From NCBI RefSeq assembly GCF_027913035.1, contig NZ_CP115775.1, positions 1,240,001 through 1,304,000 on the forward strand: a DNA stretch of 64,000 nucleotides, written 5' to 3'. The position numbers and the translations under genes were made by a program. This DNA is from Paracoccus albus. GTDB taxonomy: Bacteria; Pseudomonadota; Alphaproteobacteria; Rhodobacterales; Rhodobacteraceae. Below, piece by piece: positions 53,842-62,217 of the stretch. The stretch's first letter is position 1. Every line of letters starts with the position of its first letter. A model generated the notes under the pieces. The model had not been told where the DNA came from and ran no database searches. It saw only the letters and a program-made list of their open reading frames with translations.

Positions 53842-56630
53842 TAGAGGCGGCGAAGCAAAAGCTCCTCGGAATCCGAAATCGCTGAAAAGGGACCGAGCCC
53901 GGCGTCCCTCCATGCCTTTTGCGCGTTTGCATTATCGAAGCGCGCATCGGCGCTCAGCACATGCGGGCCCTGGTCGATCAGGTTACGCAGCAACTCTGGC
54001 AGCGATGCCTGCGCGCACCATTGATCGGCCGGCAGCGTGTCATAGCCTCTGATGGATAGGTCCGGCGAAACCGGGTCGGTGATGAGGTTCAGATAGCTGA
54101 CCGTATTCGCTTCACGCGCCTTTATATTTGCCAAGAATGCCGCGGCGGCGCGAACATCGGTCATCGGGAAGGTCAGGCCGTCGGGAATGCTGCGCGATTG
54201 CACGCAGGCCGAAAGGATGGATTCATAGATATCCTTGCCATTCGGCGCGTCGAGGTCATAAAGCGAAGGCAGCCGCACAACCGCCGCCGTAACGCCAGCA
54301 GAGGCAATCTCTGCCTCGGCCGCCAGCTTGGCGGCACCATAGCCGGATATGCCGGGGTAGGGGGAGGCAGGCTCCTCCGGATGCGGTCCGCCCTGATCTG
54401 GAAAAACGGCACTGGACGACGAAAAGCGCAGTTCGGCACCCGCGTCCTTGCAGAAGCGAAGCACGTTCGCCATCGCGGTCTTTGTCCAGGCAACCATCTG
54501 TGCAGGCTCCACCGCGAGGTTAACCGTCGCTGCACAGTGAATGAGCAAATCAACCTGTTGGCAGAGTTTCGCATAATCATCGTCGCGAAGTCCAAAGCGC
54601 ATGCCGTCCACGCTGCCAATCACTGGAATGACCCTTTCGGCGGGCAAGCCCGAGGCAGCAATGATGCTCTCCAACCGCTCCTGCGGATCGCGCCTGCGTG
54701 GCCGTATCAGGCAATAGACCACCTGATCTTCTGGCAGACGATTAAGGGCTGCCGCCAGTACATGCTGCCCGAGAAAACCTGTGACCCCGCTCAGCAGGAT
54801 ACCGCGTCGTGACATATCGGGGGCGCCGCCAGCCTCTGCCGTCTGTGCTTGCAACAATTCGTGCAGTCGCCCCAGCGGCAGGTTCAGCGCCCAGTCGAAA
54901 TCGACGCTTCGCGCATATGTCTGCTCAAGCGCGAGGATCAGGTCCACACACATCAGGGAATCGCCGCCCAGATCGTGGAACGACTGCGCCGGATCGACCT
55001 GATCAATCGGGCATCGCAAAATGCGTGCGGCGTGGGCCACGCTGGGCAGTGTAGATTGCGCACCTATATCATCGCCCGGGGCAGGCTGGATGTCGGGCAG
55101 GGCGCGATACTCGCACTTACCCGACACCTCATTCAGCGGAATGGCATCAAGCCGGACGAGATATGACGGGATGCAGTAAGCGGGCACGACCTTGCGCAGT
55201 TCCCGCGCGAGCAAGGGTGAAATCCGTTCGCTGTCGCCCCGCATCTGCCAGCGGAGATTATTGATCTGCGCCTGCTCCTCATCCGCGACGTAGTACAACA
55301 CCAGAGCCGTGCCCTGATCGCCAATGTCTTTGATCCAGGGTATGGCATGCGAGAAGGCGATAAGCTCACTCAGCGTCGTCGTCAGTTCACTGATCTGAAT
55401 GCTATGGCCGCGCAGTTTCAGCATATGCGCTTCGCGGCCCAGTATGACGATATTCCCATCCGGCTCGATATAGCCTCGGTCGCCAGTGTCATACAGCCGC
55501 GTGATATTTCCATCTATCGAAACATCTCGAAAGCGTCGCGCCGTCTCATTCGGGCGGTTCAGATAGCCGGGGGCAAGCATCCTATGCCCTGCGAAATGCA
55601 GCAAGCCGGGCTGACCGGGCGGGCAGGGACGATCGGCGTCGTCAAGAACAATGGGGCGGAGATGCGGCATTGCCCTGCCAACCCGCACACCGGTGGAAAG
55701 TGCAGAATCTGTCGTATCACGCTGATCGGTCACATCCGACATGCTGACATCGTGAGTTTCACAAATGCTATAAAGATTCCAAAGCCTTGCCTGCGGAATT
55801 TTCGCTCGCGCCTCTGCGATAAGGGAAGGGGTGACGATCTCTCCATTCAGGATGATACGGCGAAGGGGCAGGGTTGCGCCCAGTTGCGGCGTGACGCCTT
55901 GAAGGATCTTTCCAAGGAAGGACGGCGTGAATAGCATTTCATGGATGTCATGGCGATCTATGAACCTGGCGAGCGCCTGCGGCGACATCAGGTCGTCCAG
56001 CCCGGGAAAGCAAAGCTCTGCACCATTCCTCAGCGGGCGGAACATCTCCCATATCGCGAAAATGTAAATCCCTACCTTCATGCCGGGGCGGTACGGCGTG
56101 TAGACATCGCGCCAGACATAGGACAGCAGGGCCGCATCATGGGTAACAGGGATGCATTTCGGACGGCCCGTCGTGCCAGATGTAGCGACGAGGTAGATCG
56201 GATCATCCGGTTCTACCTTCGCAGTGGCAAGAACATCCACCGGCCTTGCGCCGATCAGCGAAGCCCCATCGACGGTCGCGATATGATCCGGCAATTGTCC
56301 GTGTCGCGGCGGTTGCGCGATCAGGATAAGGCTGATGCCAAGCTCTTCGATGACATTCTGCAGCACCGGATCAGGCATCGCCGGATCAAGGTGAACAAAA
56401 GGTTTTCCCGCGATGACACATGCCGTGGCAAGCGCACCAAATAATGCAGACGGGGCGCCGAACACACCAATCGCGCCATGACCATCCATCTGCTGCTGGC
56501 AGCGTGCGACGAACCCGCCCAACTGCGCATAGCTCAAAGCCATCCGCTCATCGCGCATCGCGGTATGATCCGGATAGCGCGCAATGGCATCGGCCAGTTG
56601 GGCAGAAATGGGGGGAAGGTCATCATGCAT
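53814..56630 (-). CDS. NRPS-like adenylation-thiolation-reductase enzyme
   Basis: A 938-residue single-module enzyme. The adenylation domain (about 1-520) has ATSGTTGRPKC (149-159), YDTGDRG (380-386), GREAHMLKLRG and the catalytic Lys K505. The carrier domain (about 530-595) has LGGDSL with the phosphopantetheine Ser S558. The thioester reductase (about 608-938) has GVTGFLG (615-621) and the Tyr764/Lys768 pair. The order is that of carboxylic acid reductases, Lys2 and NRPS-like reductases, so it should activate an acid or amino acid and release an aldehyde or alcohol. There is no condensation domain and no phosphopantetheinyl transferase in the window. The substrate is unknown. Confidence 0.9.
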   Translation of the reverse strand: MHDDLPPISAQLADAIARYPDHTAMRDERMALSYAQLGGFVARCQQQMDGHGAIGVFGAPSALFGALATACVIAGKPFVHLDPAMPDPVLQNVIEELGISLILIAQPPRHGQLPDHIATVDGASLIGARPVDVLATAKVEPDDPIYLVATSGTTGRPKCIPVTHDAALLSYVWRDVYTPYRPGMKVGIYIFAIWEMFRPLRNGAELCFPGLDDLMSPQALARFIDRHDIHEMLFTPSFLGKILQGVTPQLGATLPLRRIILNGEIVTPSLIAEARAKIPQARLWNLYSICETHDVSMSDVTDQRDTTDSALSTGVRVGRAMPHLRPIVLDDADRPCPPGQPGLLHFAGHRMLAPGYLNRPNETARRFRDVSIDGNITRLYDTGDRGYIEPDGNIVILGREAHMLKLRGHSIQISELTTTLSELIAFSHAIPWIKDIGDQGTALVLYYVADEEQAQINNLRWQMRGDSERISPLLARELRKVVPAYCIPSYLVRLDAIPLNEVSGKCEYRALPDIQPAPGDDIGAQSTLPSVAHAARILRCPIDQVDPAQSFHDLGGDSLMCVDLILALEQTYARSVDFDWALNLPLGRLHELLQAQTAEAGGAPDMSRRGILLSGVTGFLGQHVLAAALNRLPEDQVVYCLIRPRRRDPQERLESIIAASGLPAERVIPVIGSVDGMRFGLRDDDYAKLCQQVDLLIHCAATVNLAVEPAQMVAWTKTAMANVLRFCKDAGAELRFSSSSAVFPDQGGPHPEEPASPYPGISGYGAAKLAAEAEIASAGVTAAVVRLPSLYDLDAPNGKDIYESILSACVQSRSIPDGLTFPMTDVRAAAAFLANIKAREANTVSYLNLITDPVSPDLSIRGYDTLPADQWCAQASLPELLRNLIDQGPHVLSADARFDNANAQKAWRDAGLGPFSAISDSEELLLRRLYHHNEPAFT

Positions 56631-57030
56631 GGAGAAAACAGCGGTCCGTACTAGAATATGCGGGTGCGAGATAAGCGAACGGAACTCCGCTGCCGGTTTA
56701 TTCCATCCGACGCACTACAGGTGTGATATGTTGCGTCGCCTCAGGCGATTTTCAAGCCATGATCTTGCCGCGCCTAAGGCGAAAAAAGGATCATGACACG
56801 GTTAGGAAAGCGCGAACTGTCATTTTTCGCGTTGGCCGAGGTTGTCAACTGTACAGTTCGCATGATTGTCGTCGAAGTCGTTTTTTATAGAGAATTTGTA
56901 CTTCGGACGTGAGACCGCCCAGGTACAGGTATTATTTTTATAATCTGTATTATGTAACTTAATACTTTTGATTGCACCTGAGACCGGCGAAGCGCAAAAA
57001 CCGGGTATGGTTGCAACACGGAGGAATACC
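56631..57030. other. Gene-free region with two CGCCT-n-AGGCG palindromes
   Basis: No gene is seen in these 400 bases. CGCCT-C-AGGCG (56737-56747) and CGCCT-A-AGGCG (56771-56781) lie 34 bases apart. The second is nested almost concentrically in a larger inverted repeat, CATGATC (56758-56764) with GATCATG (56789-56795). From about 56850 to 56970 the DNA is AT-rich. These could be operators for the adenylation-reductase gene. Confidence 0.5.
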
Positions 57031-57585
57031 ATGGCCGTAACACCACCCGTATGCGATTTTGGTGCGCCGATGCCGCAGTTTACATTGCCTGATCCACACG
57101 GATCGACCTTTGCCTCGGAGCAGTTACGCGGCGCGAACGGCACGCTCGTGATGTTTATCTGCAATCATTGTCCATATGTTCAGGCGGTGCTCGACCGGAT
57201 CGTGCGCGACGCAGCAGAGCTGCAGCGGGATCACGGGATTGGTGTTGTCGCGATTTCAGCGAATGACGTTGCCGATTATCCGAGCGATGCGCCTGAATTC
57301 ATGAAGGCGGAGGCTGAAAGGCACGGTTTCAGTTTTCCATATCTCTACGATGAATCTCAGGCCGTGGCACGGGCGTTCGGCGCGGAATGCACGCCTGACT
57401 TCTTCGGCTACAATGCCGATGGTGAATTGCAGTATCGCGGCCGGCTGGACGCGTCTGGCCGCAAACCCGGCCCGGCGGACGCCAGGCGCGAGTTGTTTGA
57501 AGCGATGGTTCAGATCGCCCGAACCGGACACGGCCCCAAGGATCAGACGCCCTCGATGGGATGTTCTATCAAATGGAAAAGCTGA
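57031..57585 (+). CDS. Thioredoxin-fold (AhpC/TSA-like) family protein
   Basis: A 184-residue redoxin-type protein. The motif FICNHCPYVQ contains a C-x-x-C (Cys-Asn-His-Cys), and the C-terminal ECTPDFFGYNADGELQYRGRLDA and SMGCSIKWK are typical of a bacterial family of thiol peroxidase-like proteins. No signal peptide is seen. The ATG has GGAGG directly upstream; an earlier start at 56968 lacks such a site. Its stop is immediately followed by the stop of the convergent arsC-like gene, with no base between. Confidence 0.88.
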   Translation: MAVTPPVCDFGAPMPQFTLPDPHGSTFASEQLRGANGTLVMFICNHCPYVQAVLDRIVRDAAELQRDHGIGVVAISANDVADYPSDAPEFMKAEAERHGFSFPYLYDESQAVARAFGAECTPDFFGYNADGELQYRGRLDASGRKPGPADARRELFEAMVQIARTGHGPKDQTPSMGCSIKWKS

Positions 57586-57930
57586 TCAGGGATCTATTCC
57601 GAAGGCGCGTTTGACATTCGCTGTCCAGCCTAGGAAATGCTGGCCTTCATGCTCTATCGCCGGGCGTTTCATCAGCGCCGGTTTGGCGGCAAGCATATCC
57701 TCTGGCGCGGCGGAACGCTCTTCCTCGGACATGCCGCGCCATGTCAGGCTGGCACGATTGACCAGCTTTTCCCCAAAGGCGTCCAGCATTTTCGTCCATT
57801 CCGCCTTGCTGGGCGTGTCTTCTTTGACGTCGTGAAACTCTACCGTCCAGCCGGCATCTTTCAGCGCTTTCTGCGCCTTCTGCACCGTGGAACAATAGTC
57901 CAGACCATACATTTTCAGCGTCTTGGACAT
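57586..57930 (-). CDS. ArsC/Spx family (YffB-like) glutathione-dependent reductase
   Basis: A 114-residue thioredoxin-fold protein. LKMYGLDYCSTVQKAQKALKDAG is the YffB/Spx-type start with a single active-site Cys (C-S-T-V), then FHDVKEDTP, NRASLTWRG and MKRPAIEHEG, which carry the conserved Arg and Pro. True arsenate reductase is unlikely; this branch is usually an uncharacterised glutathione-dependent thiol reductase. The ATG at 57930 lies 2 bases after the stop of a tiny lipoprotein gene. Confidence 0.85.
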   Translation of the reverse strand: MSKTLKMYGLDYCSTVQKAQKALKDAGWTVEFHDVKEDTPSKAEWTKMLDAFGEKLVNRASLTWRGMSEEERSAAPEDMLAAKPALMKRPAIEHEGQHFLGWTANVKRAFGIDP

Positions 57931-57932
57931 GA

Positions 57933-58007
57933 TCAGATCAGCGGTACGAAGGGTACATTGCAGGCGGACAGTGCAAGGACCGCCGCGACAGCGAGGATGA
58001 ATTTCAT
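57933..58007 (-). CDS. 24-residue lipoprotein
   Basis: A very small gene on the minus strand. The product begins MKFILAVAAVLALSAC and ends NVPFVPLI: a signal peptide with lipobox LSAC and a mature part of only nine residues. A good ribosome site (CAGGAG, 5 bases upstream) precedes the ATG, and the stop lies 2 bases before the arsC-like ATG, so the two appear coupled. It may be an entericidin-like membrane lipopeptide. No function is known. Confidence 0.65.
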   Translation of the reverse strand: MKFILAVAAVLALSACNVPFVPLI

Positions 58008-58059
58008 AGTTCTGCTCCTGTTTTTCGTTGTTATCGCGAAACCTTCGCTGCACGTCCAG

Positions 58060-59343
58060 TCACGATTGATGTATTGCCGCTTTCAGCCGCCTCAGCCCCA
58101 GCCACGCCAGCAAAGCAACGATAGGCGTCGCTGCCGCCATCAGCAGCGCCTTGTCGATACCGGAAGATTTGGCGACCGGTGCAAGAAGATAGCCGATCAA
58201 ACCGACCGCATAGTAACTGATGGCAACGACGGACAGCCCTTCGACGGTGTGCTGAAGCCGCAATTGCAGCTCTGCCCGTCGATCCATGCTTTGCAAGACA
58301 TGCTGATTCTGTGTGCTCCGATCGACCTCGACCCGCGTCCGCAACAATTCGCTCGCCCTGCCCGTGCGTTCAAGCATCTGGGCCAAGCGTTCTTCGGTCG
58401 ATTTTACGGTTCGCATCGCCGGGTCATAGCGGCGGATCATGAATTCCGAAAATAGCTGATGGTCCTGAAAGCGTTCTTCGCGCAGGGCCCTGATGCGGTC
58501 GTTCACAATCGCCTCATAAGCGCGTGTGGCACCGAAGCGGAACGCGCTTTGCGTGGCCAGCGATTCAAGCCGCGACGCGACGGAAAGAAGCTGGTGCAGC
58601 GTCGTTTCCGCCGGGCCGTTTTCCATTTCATCGACCATGCCCGAAAGTTCCGGCTCCAAAGCGTTCAGCCGTTCGGACAGCTTCCGGGCACGCCCCAAGC
58701 CCAGCATCGACATGGCCCGATATGTCTCGATCTCGCACAAGCGCTGAATGATCCGACCCGTGCGCCCTGCCCCAACGCTATCGCGCACGAAAACGGCAAA
58801 ACGCATCCAGCCATTCGGGTCGATTCTGAAATCAGAGGCGACGAGTGCCGAGTTTTCAAGCACCCAGCAGGCCGCCAAACTGTCCTTGCTGAACCACTTG
58901 CGAAGATTGTCATTCACCGACGACAGATCATCAGGCAGCGGCTCGACCCGGATCATTGCGGCAGTGACCCGCTTGCCGGGCGCCTCCGCTTGCCAATCCG
59001 ACGCAAAAATATCAGCGCAACTGGGATCAAACGGCTGTTCCGCCACGCCCTCGGCAATCGCGGTGTAGCTGACAAACTCTGTGTGGCTTTCCCAGATCAG
59101 CCGGTGGCGGCCCAAAGCTGCGGAATAATGGCTGTCACCGATACTCGGCTTGGGCGCACCGTGGCGGTCGACAAGTTCGCGAATATGGGAAATGTCTCGC
59201 TCACGGTCGCGCGCGGCGGCATCGCCGGGTTCCTTGAAGGCCATATATACTGCGTGGCACGGTGCCTTCACACGCGGTGAAGGACGAGCATGTAGCTCAT
59301 TGACAAGGGTGCTGCGCATCGGGTGATCAAGTGTACGGTCCAT
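58060..59343 (-). CDS. DUF3422 family membrane protein
   Basis: A 427-residue protein with the DUF3422 N-terminus DHPMRSTLVNELHARPSP, a long mostly helical middle (including ERLAQMLERTGRASELLRTRVEVDRSTQNQHVLQSM) and two C-terminal hydrophobic segments (about 370-390 and 400-418). The function is unknown; family members are predicted inner-membrane-anchored. I choose the ATG at 59343 since it gives the normal N-terminus, though no clear ribosome site is seen. A GTG at 59430 would extend it. Confidence 0.85.
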   Translation of the reverse strand: MDRTLDHPMRSTLVNELHARPSPRVKAPCHAVYMAFKEPGDAAARDRERDISHIRELVDRHGAPKPSIGDSHYSAALGRHRLIWESHTEFVSYTAIAEGVAEQPFDPSCADIFASDWQAEAPGKRVTAAMIRVEPLPDDLSSVNDNLRKWFSKDSLAACWVLENSALVASDFRIDPNGWMRFAVFVRDSVGAGRTGRIIQRLCEIETYRAMSMLGLGRARKLSERLNALEPELSGMVDEMENGPAETTLHQLLSVASRLESLATQSAFRFGATRAYEAIVNDRIRALREERFQDHQLFSEFMIRRYDPAMRTVKSTEERLAQMLERTGRASELLRTRVEVDRSTQNQHVLQSMDRRAELQLRLQHTVEGLSVVAISYYAVGLIGYLLAPVAKSSGIDKALLMAAATPIVALLAWLGLRRLKAAIHQS

Positions 59344-59487
59344 GGCAAAAGCGTAGCCGAGTGAATCGCTTTGCGGAACAATGACGTAGCGCCGCAGATC
59401 AAGCTTACGTGAACTGTGGTGCCATTGCACCGCCCGGCCCCCGCGTCCACAATAGGCATGAGGCAGAAAAAACGCGAAGGGACAGCT

Positions 59488-60006
59488 ATGCGGCGGGACT
59501 TCCTTAAATTGATGCTGGGCGGGGCAAGCCTTTTGGCGATTTCGGCCTGCTCTAGTTCGACAACGGACACGCGGTTCAAATCCTACAGCGGCCCGCCGGT
59601 CACGCGGGTGAACCTGTTCAAATCCCGCCGATTGATGCAGGTCTATTCCGGCTCGACTGTTATCAAGCAGTACAATTTCGGATTGGGCTTCGCGCCGGTC
59701 GGGAATAAAGAATACGAAGGTGACGGGAAAACGCCAGAAGGCCTATATTATATCGACAGGCGCAACCCAAACAGCCGATATCACCTTTCGGTCGGAATCA
59801 ACTACCCAAATGAGGCGGATATTGCACGTGCACTCGCCCAGGGGGTTCAGGTCGGCAGTGATATCTTCATTCACGGTCAGGGCCCGGAGGGCCGGGTTGC
59901 GACCGAACGTGACTGGACAGCTGGCTGTATTGCCGTAACCGATGACGAGATCGAAGAGATCTATGCGATGGTTCCCGACGGCACGCCGGTCATGATCTAT
60001 CCCTGA
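59488..60006 (+). CDS. L,D-transpeptidase (YkuD domain) lipoprotein
   Basis: A 172-residue envelope enzyme. The N-terminus MRRDFLKLMLGGASLLAISAC combines a twin-arginine-like motif with a lipobox (ISAC). The YkuD domain has IFIHGQGPEG and DWTAGCIAVTDDEI, with the catalytic His and Cys. It would make or edit 3-3 crosslinks in peptidoglycan or attach proteins to it. The ATG follows GAAGGGACAGCT. It overlaps the convergent decarboxylase-family gene by 10 bases. Confidence 0.9.
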   Translation: MRRDFLKLMLGGASLLAISACSSSTTDTRFKSYSGPPVTRVNLFKSRRLMQVYSGSTVIKQYNFGLGFAPVGNKEYEGDGKTPEGLYYIDRRNPNSRYHLSVGINYPNEADIARALAQGVQVGSDIFIHGQGPEGRVATERDWTAGCIAVTDDEIEEIYAMVPDGTPVMIYP

Positions 60007-60392
60007 TCTGGGATTATGCCGCGTTCGGCAAAAACCTCTGCCGCCGCGTTCAGCCCGTTGATCGCGGCCGGCATCCCGCCATAGACGGCCATCTGCCAGA
60101 TCGCCTCCAGGATTTCTCTGGGCTCTGCGCCAGCAGCCAGCGTATGGCCGATATTCACCTTCAGTTGCGGCCCGGTCTGCCCGCCTAGCGCTGTCAGCGC
60201 GGCCACGGTGCAAAGCTGCCTTGTCTTGAGGTCCAGCCCCGGCCTTGCGTATTGGTGGCCATAGGCCCAGCCGATCAGGCTTTCGGACATGCCGGGCAGC
60301 ATGGCGTCGTATTTCGCGGCAAGCGCATCGCGCAGGCCGGGGCTAAGCTGTTCGGCGATGCGCTCGCCCTGCTCCAGATATGTGTCGGTCAT
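59997..60392 (-). CDS. Carboxymuconolactone decarboxylase family protein
   Basis: A 131-residue AhpD-like protein: DLKTRQLCTVAALTALGGQTGPQLKVNIGHTLAAGAEPREILEAIWQMAVYGGMPAAIN fits the all-alpha CMD family. The C-x-x-C of AhpD is absent (only one Cys), so a peroxidase role is unlikely. Its ATG lies inside the end of the merR gene (50-base overlap), so the two are coupled and MerR probably controls both. Confidence 0.88.
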   Translation of the reverse strand: MTDTYLEQGERIAEQLSPGLRDALAAKYDAMLPGMSESLIGWAYGHQYARPGLDLKTRQLCTVAALTALGGQTGPQLKVNIGHTLAAGAEPREILEAIWQMAVYGGMPAAINGLNAAAEVFAERGIIPDQG

Positions 60393-60747
60393 GGTCTCGT
60401 TCCATCTCTCGATAGGTTTCGATCTTGGCATCGAGGAGATCCAGCGAGCTGTTCAGCATGGCAATCTGATCCGCGACCGCAGCGCGATGCGCCTCGATCA
60501 TCTGGCGGCGTTCAGCCAGCGTCTCATCGCCCTCGCGGCGCAGATCGGCATAGCGGACGCGGTCGGCCTGTTTCATGCCGGTGGCATTCAGCCGGGCCAG
60601 AAAGGCGATCCAGTCCAGCACATCCGCATCGTAATCGCGCCGCCCTGCCTCATCACGGGCCGGACGGTCGATCAGGCCGATCTTTTCGTAATAGCGCAGC
60701 GTGTCGATGCTGAGCCCGGTTCTCGCCGCGATTTCGCCGATCTTCAT
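60343..60747 (-). CDS. MerR family transcriptional regulator
   Basis: A 134-residue regulator with the N-terminal MerR helix-turn-helix MKIGEIAARTGLSIDTLRYYEKIGLI and a long dimerisation helix. The C-terminus has no cysteine, so a metal ligand is unlikely. The next gene, a carboxymuconolactone-decarboxylase-family protein, overlaps its end. It is divergent from the ArsR gene. Confidence 0.9.
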   Translation of the reverse strand: MKIGEIAARTGLSIDTLRYYEKIGLIDRPARDEAGRRDYDADVLDWIAFLARLNATGMKQADRVRYADLRREGDETLAERRQMIEAHRAAVADQIAMLNSSLDLLDAKIETYREMERDHDRHISGAGRAHRRTA

Positions 60748-60885
60748 GGCCGATTCTCCTTGCCGACGCCCTTTCTAGGTGCTGGAGCGCAGTCCAGATC
60801 AAGCGGAAACTTTGGCTTTAAGGCGCTTCTTATTGTTCGACGCATGGGCGTTGACGAATCCTTATTTATGTAATAATGTAATTAC

Positions 60886-61242
60886 ATGATTACGGAACTT
60901 GAGATGGACCGTGTTTTTTCCGCCCTTTCGCACAGCTCGCGAAGGGAAATGCTTGACTTGGTCCGCGACAAACCGGGCCTGAGCGTAGGGGAGCTTGCCA
61001 GCAACTTCGACGTCTCGCGCATCGCCGTGATGAACCATATCAAGGTGCTGGAGGAGGCGCAGTTGGTCATCAGCGAAAAAGATGGCCGCGCCCGACGTCT
61101 TTACCTGAACGCTGTGCCGATTCAGGCGATCCATGAACGGTGGACGGACAATTTTTCCGCTCATTGGCTCGATCGGATGAGCCTCATCAAATCCGTGGCG
61201 GAAGCTGCGGCATCAAGGAACAGAAGGGACAAGGACGAATGA
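60886..61242 (+). CDS. ArsR family transcriptional regulator
   Basis: A 118-residue winged-helix repressor: ALSHSSRREMLDLVRDKPGLSVGELASNFDVSRIAVMNHIKVLEEAQLVISEKDGRARRLYLN. The metal-binding Cys motif of ArsR/SmtB is missing, as usual for the ArsR proteins paired with SRPBCC genes. Its TGA overlaps the SRPBCC start by 4 bases. Confidence 0.9.
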   Translation: MITELEMDRVFSALSHSSRREMLDLVRDKPGLSVGELASNFDVSRIAVMNHIKVLEEAQLVISEKDGRARRLYLNAVPIQAIHERWTDNFSAHWLDRMSLIKSVAEAAASRNRRDKDE

Positions 61243-61753
61243 ACTCTGCGACGACACAGATCAATCGCGTTTTTATCCGCGCACCCAAGGAGACGGTGTG
61301 GAATACGCTCGTCAAAACAGATGAGGCGTTGCCGTTCTTCTTTGGTGCCGTCTGCGAAACAAAGAACGGTATGCGATCCGGCGTGAATTACCGAATGGTC
61401 AGTGCGAACCGTAAGGTTGCGATGGTCGTGGGAGAGGTTTTGCAGTTCGATCCACCGGATATCTATTCCCACACGTTCCGCATGACGAATATCGACGAGC
61501 CGCCTGTAACGGTCACCTATAGATTGACAGAAAAGGATGGTGGAACGGAGTTCGAGCTCGGATCGACGACATGGTGCCGGGCAGCAAGCTGGCGAAAGAG
61601 ATGGAATCGTCGCAGGGTTTTATCGCCAAGAACCTCAAATCAATTTGCGAGACGGGAAAACCGGCATTCTCCGGCCGCATGGTTGGCTTGCTTGGTCCCG
61701 TCTTTACCCGCTTCGCCAAGAAATCACAGGCCGCAGAGAACTGGCCATTATAG
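61239..61753 (+). pseudogene. SRPBCC (AHSA1-like) domain gene with a frameshift
   Basis: The first part (MNSATTQINRVFIRAPKETVW to DGGTEFEL) is a clear SRPBCC/AHSA1 domain paired with the ArsR regulator. After about 61559 the frame continues into unrelated, Arg-rich sequence. The expected C-terminus is in another frame as RIDDMVPGSKLAKEMESSQGF, running to the stop at 61753. Loss of one base in CTCGG (61557-61561) explains this. Either the gene is inactivated, or the sequence has an error. The full protein would be about 171 residues. Confidence 0.8.
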
Positions 61754-61777
61754 CTTCACTTGAACTGGCGAATTGAG

Positions 61778-62140
61778 ATGACAACTGCCACCTTCCCTCT
61801 CTGGACCCGCATCACCGCACCTATTGCAGCAGTTTGGTATGCGTTCGGAATGTCGCAAGCAGCCAACCAGTATCTGGCCGATGCAGCGTCTGCGCCCACG
61901 GCAATCTGGATCGCCTATGCTGCCGCCTGCATCGCGGGGCTTTTGGGCGCCACCATGCTATATTTTAATCCGGCAGGCGCATCACTGGCTTTTGGCCTGT
62001 CGCTTGTCTTCGCCGTGATTTATTTCGGCTGGACATTCACCACTGGCGCGGTAACCGGCGAAGAATACGGTATCGGCGCAATGGTCATGGGAGTCACGCT
62101 TATATTGATGCTGGTCTCGCGGCGGTTTCGTAACATCTGA
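61778..62140 (+). CDS. Small membrane protein of unknown function
   Basis: A 120-residue protein with about four hydrophobic segments (near residues 12-30, 43-62, 68-86 and 95-112). I do not recognise a named family. It begins 25 bases after the SRPBCC gene, in the same direction, and is probably in the ArsR operon. The ATG at 61778 (MTTATFPLW) is preceded by weak ribosome-site sequence. Confidence 0.75.
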   Translation: MTTATFPLWTRITAPIAAVWYAFGMSQAANQYLADAASAPTAIWIAYAAACIAGLLGATMLYFNPAGASLAFGLSLVFAVIYFGWTFTTGAVTGEEYGIGAMVMGVTLILMLVSRRFRNI

Positions 62141-62165
62141 TACCCCAATCCACGTCACCATCCAG

Positions 62166-62198
62166 CAAAAAGCCCCGCCATGTCCGGCGGGGCTTTTC
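62166..62198. terminator. Bidirectional intrinsic terminator
   Basis: AAAAAGCCCCGCC and GGCGGGGCTTTTC form a strong stem with a 6-base loop, with A and T runs on the two sides. It serves both the plus-strand membrane gene (ends 62140) and the minus-strand pntB (ends 62218). Confidence 0.92.
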
Positions 62199-62217
62199 TT
62201 TACAACTTATTCGAAGA

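Noticed and set aside
56820..57164. A 114-residue minus-strand frame upstream of the redoxin gene
   Set aside because: It lies antisense over the start of the redoxin gene and AT-rich DNA, with no ribosome site or domain.
61239..61753. Programmed ribosomal frameshift in the SRPBCC gene
   Set aside because: There is no slippery heptamer or stimulatory hairpin at the junction, and this family is not known to use one.
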